DNA of 64,000 nt from Solibacter sp039934035. GTDB lineage: Bacteria; Acidobacteriota; Terriglobia; Bryobacterales; Bryobacteraceae. Below are positions 60,165 through 64,000 of the stretch, in pieces. How positions within the stretch are numbered: the first letter of the stretch is position 1; the number at the start of each line of letters is the position of its first letter. The translations under genes and the position numbers were made by a program. Under the pieces are notes generated by a model, which saw nothing but the letters and a program-made list of their open reading frames with translations, had not been told where the DNA came from and ran no database searches. The stretch covers positions 1 through 64,000 of the forward strand of contig JBDTMZ010000168.1 in assembly GCA_039934035.1 (NCBI GenBank). The letters run 5' to 3'.

Positions 60165-62614
60165 TGGCTCCCCACCACAAAGTAAGCGCCCCAGTAGCCC
60201 GGCTTCGCTTGCCAGCCTCCGGAGCGAATCATCTCCAACTGCGCGGCGCGCAGGGCTGTTGCGGGGGAGCCATTGCGCTGCCCGCTCAGATTTCGGTACA
60301 AAGCGCAGAATAAAGCGCCGCTTTCGTCGGGAGTGGCCCAATTGCTGCCAATCACACTACGGGCTCCGGCCATGAGCCATGCCCGGGTCAGGCCGAGCAG
60401 CCCGGTGCCCGGCAGGCGCGCGCCGCTGGCGGAGTTGCAGCCGCTCAGCACCACGAGAGCGGCATTGGTATGCCAGCCGGCGATTTCGAAGGGCGGCAAT
60501 AGCTGACTTTCGCGCTGCGGCGTCAGGCTCAGTGCAATCAAGCCATACGACGGGCGCTCGGAAGATTCCACCACATGGGTGGCCAGGTGCAACACTGCGG
60601 GATTGCGTTCCAGTTGCGCGGCCAGGGCTTTCCCGGAGGCGTCGGCGCCCTTCAGCAGCACGTGGTCTCCCCGCCAGGCGCGCGCGCAGGAATCGAGTTC
60701 AGCCGCACTGGCCACCAGCCGCGGCAGGGAGAGGGAAGGCTTGGCCGCGCCCCATCCAGCGGCAGGGAGCCTGGGATCGGCCGTGTTGTAGATGGCGTCG
60801 CCCACGCCGACGAAGACGGAGGTGAGTTCGGCGGCCGGCCGCTCCCGGGCCTCCACCCAGAAGGCCGCGCCGGGAATCATCTCGATCACGTGGCGCTCGG
60901 CCAGATAGGCGGGAGGCTGGCGGCTGGAGTCGATGAGTGCTGCCAGGGGAGCTTCGAACGGCAGTCCGCCCGCGGTGAAGCGGCTTTGCGAATCGGAGAG
61001 CGTGGAGCCGCGGTCGAGCGCGACCAACCAGCGGGTTTTCTGGTGGAATCGCGGCGCCAGGCTGCCGAACAGGGTGCGCCATAAGTGGGATTGCGCGCCG
61101 GAATCGGGCGAGTTCTCGCGAATCGCCCGGGCGGCGGCCTGCGCCCGTTCTTCCACCAGAGAGCGGGCCGGCAGCGGATAGAGCGCGAGGCCTTCGCTGT
61201 CCAACGCCCAGAGCCAGGAATTGCGGTCGCCCAGTTGGATGCTGAGCAGCGCGCTATCTCGATCCAACGCGTGCCGCGCTCGCTCCAGGACGCCGGACGG
61301 CGGCGGCGAAACAGCGGGCCCCAGCGCGAGTTCCATGCGCACCAGTTCCGCGCGCACCCGGGCTACGGTTTCCTTGGAGCTGCGGTCGCCGGATCGAAGC
61401 GCCTGCACTTCCGCACCTTGTAAGCGGGCTAACGCCTCCCAATAGACCGGTGGCAGATTCGACGGCTCGGGCGTGCGGCCGCGGGAGGCCACGTCGCGCA
61501 GGCTGCGGGCGCGATTCTCTTCGGCGGCCTCGAAGGTTTCGCGGATCAAAGCCAATTCGCCGGTTTCCAGGTAGAGCCGGTTGCCCGCTTCCACCAGCGC
61601 CGAATGCACCAGTTCCAGCCAGTTTTCGGTGCCCATGCGGGAGGCGTCGTCGGGCGGCGCGCTCCAGCGCCAGGCGCGGGCCAGTTGCATGGCAATGCGC
61701 AGGTCGTCCAACGCCTCGCGCAGGCGGCCTTGCGCCATGCGAACCCGGCCGCGGTAATGATACGTATCCCAGGTGGGAACCCGCCCCTTCGGCTGCGAAG
61801 AGAGTTCCACGGCTCGATCGAGCAGCGCGGCGGCAGAGGTCAGGTCGCCCTGTTCCAGGCGGAGGCGGCCCAGGCTGCGGTAGGAAACGTCCAGCGCCAG
61901 GCGGTTCAGCTTGCGGATGCGGTAGGCTTCGAGCAACGGCGGTTCGGCCCGGGCCAGTTCGCCGCGCTTGAGGTGCTCTTCGCCCAGACGATTCCAACCA
62001 TTGGCGTACAGCTGAAGATCGCCCGCTGCGTCCGCCGCCTCGATGCCCTCGCGGAACAGCTTGTGGGCTTCCGGCATGCGATTCTGGCGGGCCCGCAGGG
62101 TGGCCAGTTGGATGAGAATTTGTGGAAGAAAACTACGCTCCTTGGGGTCCAGCCGTTGAATTGTGCCCTGAATCCATTCGGCGGCGGCGTCGAGTTCGCC
62201 AAGCTCCGAGTAGAGCGAGGCGGTATTGACGTCGAAGATCGCAGCGGCGCTATGGTCGCCGGCCGCTTCGGACTGGCGTCTGGCAGCGAGGAAGGATTCC
62301 AGCGCGGGGCGGTATTGATGGAGCGCGAATTGCGCGGCGCCGATGTTACCCAGGGCGCGCGCCGCGGTGCACGGAAGTTTGGCCGCCGCCGCAGTGGCCT
62401 GTGCTTCCCGGAATTTTTGAAGAGCCTGCTGATAGTGGCCGGCCTGGAAGATGGCAGCGCCTGCGCGCGAGATCGCTTTGGCGCCGCACTGGAATGCCGC
62501 GTCCTCTTCCTGCTTGGCTGGATTCTGCGTCCTGGCCTTCGGTACGGATTTTGGCACCGTGCCGATCAGCGGAAATACGAGCAGGCAACAAGCCAGAATC
62601 CGGGCCGACTTCAC
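60161..62614 (-). CDS. Exported TPR-CHAT domain (caspase-like) protein
   Basis: An 817-residue protein: N-terminal signal or anchor (about 5-20), TPR repeats (about 45-310), then a CHAT cysteine-protease domain (about 440-817). The catalytic pair fits H680 in VLHLATHV and C726 in VVLSGCNS; GTGLLGLTRAWLMAGARSVIGSNWATPD is the family core in parts. CHAT enzymes cut proteins after regulated recruitment by the repeats. The start is GTG at 62614. Its stop overlaps the start of an ECF sigma factor, so it is expressed with that pair. Confidence 0.9.
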   Translation of the reverse strand: MKSARILACCLLVFPLIGTVPKSVPKARTQNPAKQEEDAAFQCGAKAISRAGAAIFQAGHYQQALQKFREAQATAAAAKLPCTAARALGNIGAAQFALHQYRPALESFLAARRQSEAAGDHSAAAIFDVNTASLYSELGELDAAAEWIQGTIQRLDPKERSFLPQILIQLATLRARQNRMPEAHKLFREGIEAADAAGDLQLYANGWNRLGEEHLKRGELARAEPPLLEAYRIRKLNRLALDVSYRSLGRLRLEQGDLTSAAALLDRAVELSSQPKGRVPTWDTYHYRGRVRMAQGRLREALDDLRIAMQLARAWRWSAPPDDASRMGTENWLELVHSALVEAGNRLYLETGELALIRETFEAAEENRARSLRDVASRGRTPEPSNLPPVYWEALARLQGAEVQALRSGDRSSKETVARVRAELVRMELALGPAVSPPPSGVLERARHALDRDSALLSIQLGDRNSWLWALDSEGLALYPLPARSLVEERAQAAARAIRENSPDSGAQSHLWRTLFGSLAPRFHQKTRWLVALDRGSTLSDSQSRFTAGGLPFEAPLAALIDSSRQPPAYLAERHVIEMIPGAAFWVEARERPAAELTSVFVGVGDAIYNTADPRLPAAGWGAAKPSLSLPRLVASAAELDSCARAWRGDHVLLKGADASGKALAAQLERNPAVLHLATHVVESSERPSYGLIALSLTPQRESQLLPPFEIAGWHTNAALVVLSGCNSASGARLPGTGLLGLTRAWLMAGARSVIGSNWATPDESGALFCALYRNLSGQRNGSPATALRAAQLEMIRSGGWQAKPGYWGAYFVVGSQ

Positions 62615-63049
62615 AGGGACCCTGCCTTCCTGCCATTTATATTCAGGAATACGGCTGAACTTTCTTTGGGGATATCCCCTGTAAGGATTACCCCCAAAGA
62701 ATAGTACCAGCTTTCGCCTAAGAATAGGCCTCCCCCATTGGGGAGTATTTTAGATGCGCGCAAGTGGGTAGCGCGAGTGAGTTTACAGCAGCTTCAGCTT
62801 AGATCCACATTCCGTCAATGATGATAATAATCGGTTCTGTTGGCATCTGCACTGTCGGGGCGGGCTCTTGCAAGGCCGCCCTACTGATTCAAACCTAGCC
62901 CCGCGAGACCCGCCTGGCAGGTCTAAAAATTTCAAAACGCTGAAAAGAAAAGGAAAGAAAAATATTTGTTTGTGTCATCTGTAGCTGGAGACTCTCAGTG
63001 CCTGGGTTTTCCAGGTCAGGTTTTCTCAATATCAGACGATAATTATCAC
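62615..63049. other. Non-coding region between the CHAT operon and the sensor gene
   Basis: About 430 bases without a convincing gene. It holds, for the minus strand, a TATTCT box (62703-62698) followed by GGGGGTA as at mdh, and an inverted repeat CTTTGGGG/CCCCAAAG (62664-62671, 62692-62699) enclosing GGGGATATCCCC (62668-62679). A second hairpin is CTCCCC/GGGGAG (62730-62735, 62740-62745). The right part is A/T-rich and probably carries promoters. Confidence 0.5.
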
Positions 63050-63136
63050 GTGACTGCCTTTCCGGCATCCGTTTACAAGCGGATCGGATTTTGTTTTTGC
63101 CGCATTCGCCCCCGAACCGCCGGCGCTGCTGGTTTG

Positions 63137-64000
63137 ATGGTGATCGAGCTGCTCGTTCTGGCAGCTTGCTCCCGGAATGCGGAGACCCTCCGCGTGGGGT
63201 ATTTCGATTTGTACCCCTATTACACCCTTCCGGGTTCCGGGGAACCTTCGGGCCTCGCTCCGCAGGTGATCCGGGAGGCCGCCGGGCGTGCGGGAATCCG
63301 TCTGCAGTGGGTCAAAGTGAAGGATGCCGGGGAAGCGCTGCGTTCGGGGGAGGTCGATCTCATCCCGCTCATTAACTGGACACCGGAGCGGCAGAGGGAA
63401 TTCCACATGAGCGTACCGTGGTGGGGCTCGACGTACAGCTTGGTGTCGCGGCGGGAGCAGCCTCTCGACAAGCCCTCCGATGCCGCGGGCCAATCCATTG
63501 CGATCCGCGATCAGGCGATTTCCGCGCGCCTGGCCGCGGCAAATCTGCCGGGCGCCCAATTGGTGCCGATACATGCGTACGATCAGATGCTCGCTCGGGT
63601 TTGTGGCGGAACCGTGGCGGGGGCACTGCTCGACGGGCGGCTGTTGTACGAGCAACTTCTGGATCAACCCTCGTCCTGCGCGGGCGTGAAACTGCAGGCC
63701 GTGCCGCTTCCCCAAGCTTCCACGCAGTTGGCGACGGCCGCCAACCGCGCAGTCGGAGCGGCGGCGGACCGCCTGTACGGGGCGGTCGGGCAAATGGAGC
63801 TCGAGGGCAAAATTGCGGAAATCAGCAATCGCTGGTTCGCCATTGCCCAACAGGGTTCCGCGCGGGTGCGGCTCGAGAAGCAGCAGCGCCGCTATCGCTG
63901 GATTCTGTCCGGTCTCGCGCTGCTCGGTTTCGTGTTACTCAATGCCTGGCACCTGAGGCGATCGCTGGGCATGCGGCGCGAGGCTCGCGAGGCCTGGGAG
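63137..64000 (+). CDS. Solute-binding-domain sensor protein, 3' truncated by the window edge
   Basis: The open frame runs off the window, so only its first 288 codons are seen. After a hydrophobic N-terminus with a possible lipobox (LVLAAC) comes a family 3 periplasmic solute-binding domain (LRVGYFDLYPYYTL, VDLIPLINWTPERQREF, SIAIRDQAISARL) to about residue 245, then a helix (RWILSGLALLGFVLLNAWH) and a cytoplasmic start. This fits a sensor kinase or cyclase with an external amino-acid-type receptor. ATG 63137 is used, but GTG 63050 would give a better signal peptide. Confidence 0.82.
   Translation, partial: MVIELLVLAACSRNAETLRVGYFDLYPYYTLPGSGEPSGLAPQVIREAAGRAGIRLQWVKVKDAGEALRSGEVDLIPLINWTPERQREFHMSVPWWGSTYSLVSRREQPLDKPSDAAGQSIAIRDQAISARLAAANLPGAQLVPIHAYDQMLARVCGGTVAGALLDGRLLYEQLLDQPSSCAGVKLQAVPLPQASTQLATAANRAVGAAADRLYGAVGQMELEGKIAEISNRWFAIAQQGSARVRLEKQQRRYRWILSGLALLGFVLLNAWHLRRSLGMRREAREAWE

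Noticed and set aside
1..64000. CRISPR arrays, insertion sequences, prophage genes and tRNA genes
   Set aside because: No regularly spaced repeat array, transposase, integrase or tRNA cloverleaf was recognised on either strand.

Overview
The window looks like the chromosome of a motile, GC-rich, protein- and sugar-degrading soil bacterium of the Acidobacteriota, most likely close to Solibacter/Bryobacter (Bryobacterales). This placement is inference. It rests on the gene families seen: a VWFA-related protein of the acidobacterial type, many secreted peptidases, a microcompartment operon with three vertex proteins beside a class II aldolase, and gene order. No database search was possible.

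Layout. 1-4.2 kb: the 3' end of a 5S rRNA with its terminator, a NUDIX hydrolase, a catalytically atypical aldo/keto reductase, then a TtuC-type dehydrogenase coupled to murJ. 4.3-12.7 kb: four secreted or anchored peptidases (M14, M13, M23, S9). 12.7-20.4 kb, all on the minus strand: a molybdopterin oxidoreductase, lipoprotein and GT-C-like membrane protein joined by overlapping codons, then an ABC exporter pair, then a Phd/VapC toxin-antitoxin pair. 20.5-32.1 kb: a SprT-like protein, VWA protein, GNAT, MerR regulator, exported methyltransferase, M49-like peptidase, PPK2, Maf, hisS-aspS, mdh and peptidase E. 32.2-42.3 kb: a radical SAM protein from an apparently leaderless promoter, prfB with its programmed +1 frameshift coupled to tsaC, a phosphoesterase, pilT, a GH27 glycosidase with a collagen-like linker, a GntR-slipin pair and a 126-bp tandem duplication.

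42-49.9 kb is a flagellar filament block on the minus strand: fliW-csrA-flagellin, a second flagellin, then fliD and a small gene. Sigma-28-type promoters are readable before fliW and fliD and, at 56.3 kb, before flbD-motA-motB. Filament export, CsrA/FliW translational control and the stator therefore appear to share FliA control. 50.5-52.5 kb is a compact bacterial microcompartment operon: aldolase with a C-terminal encapsulation-type helix, one BMC-H hexamer protein and three different BMC-P vertex proteins.

52.6-64 kb holds a rhomboid protease, a DUF1223 protein, the stator genes, a TgpA-like transglutaminase, and the most intriguing unit: an exported TPR-CHAT (caspase-like) protein whose stop overlaps the start of an ECF sigma factor, followed by a zinc-finger anti-sigma factor with a single membrane helix and an exported domain. 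I propose regulated proteolysis of the anti-sigma factor by the CHAT protein as a testable idea. The window ends inside a solute-binding-domain sensor protein.
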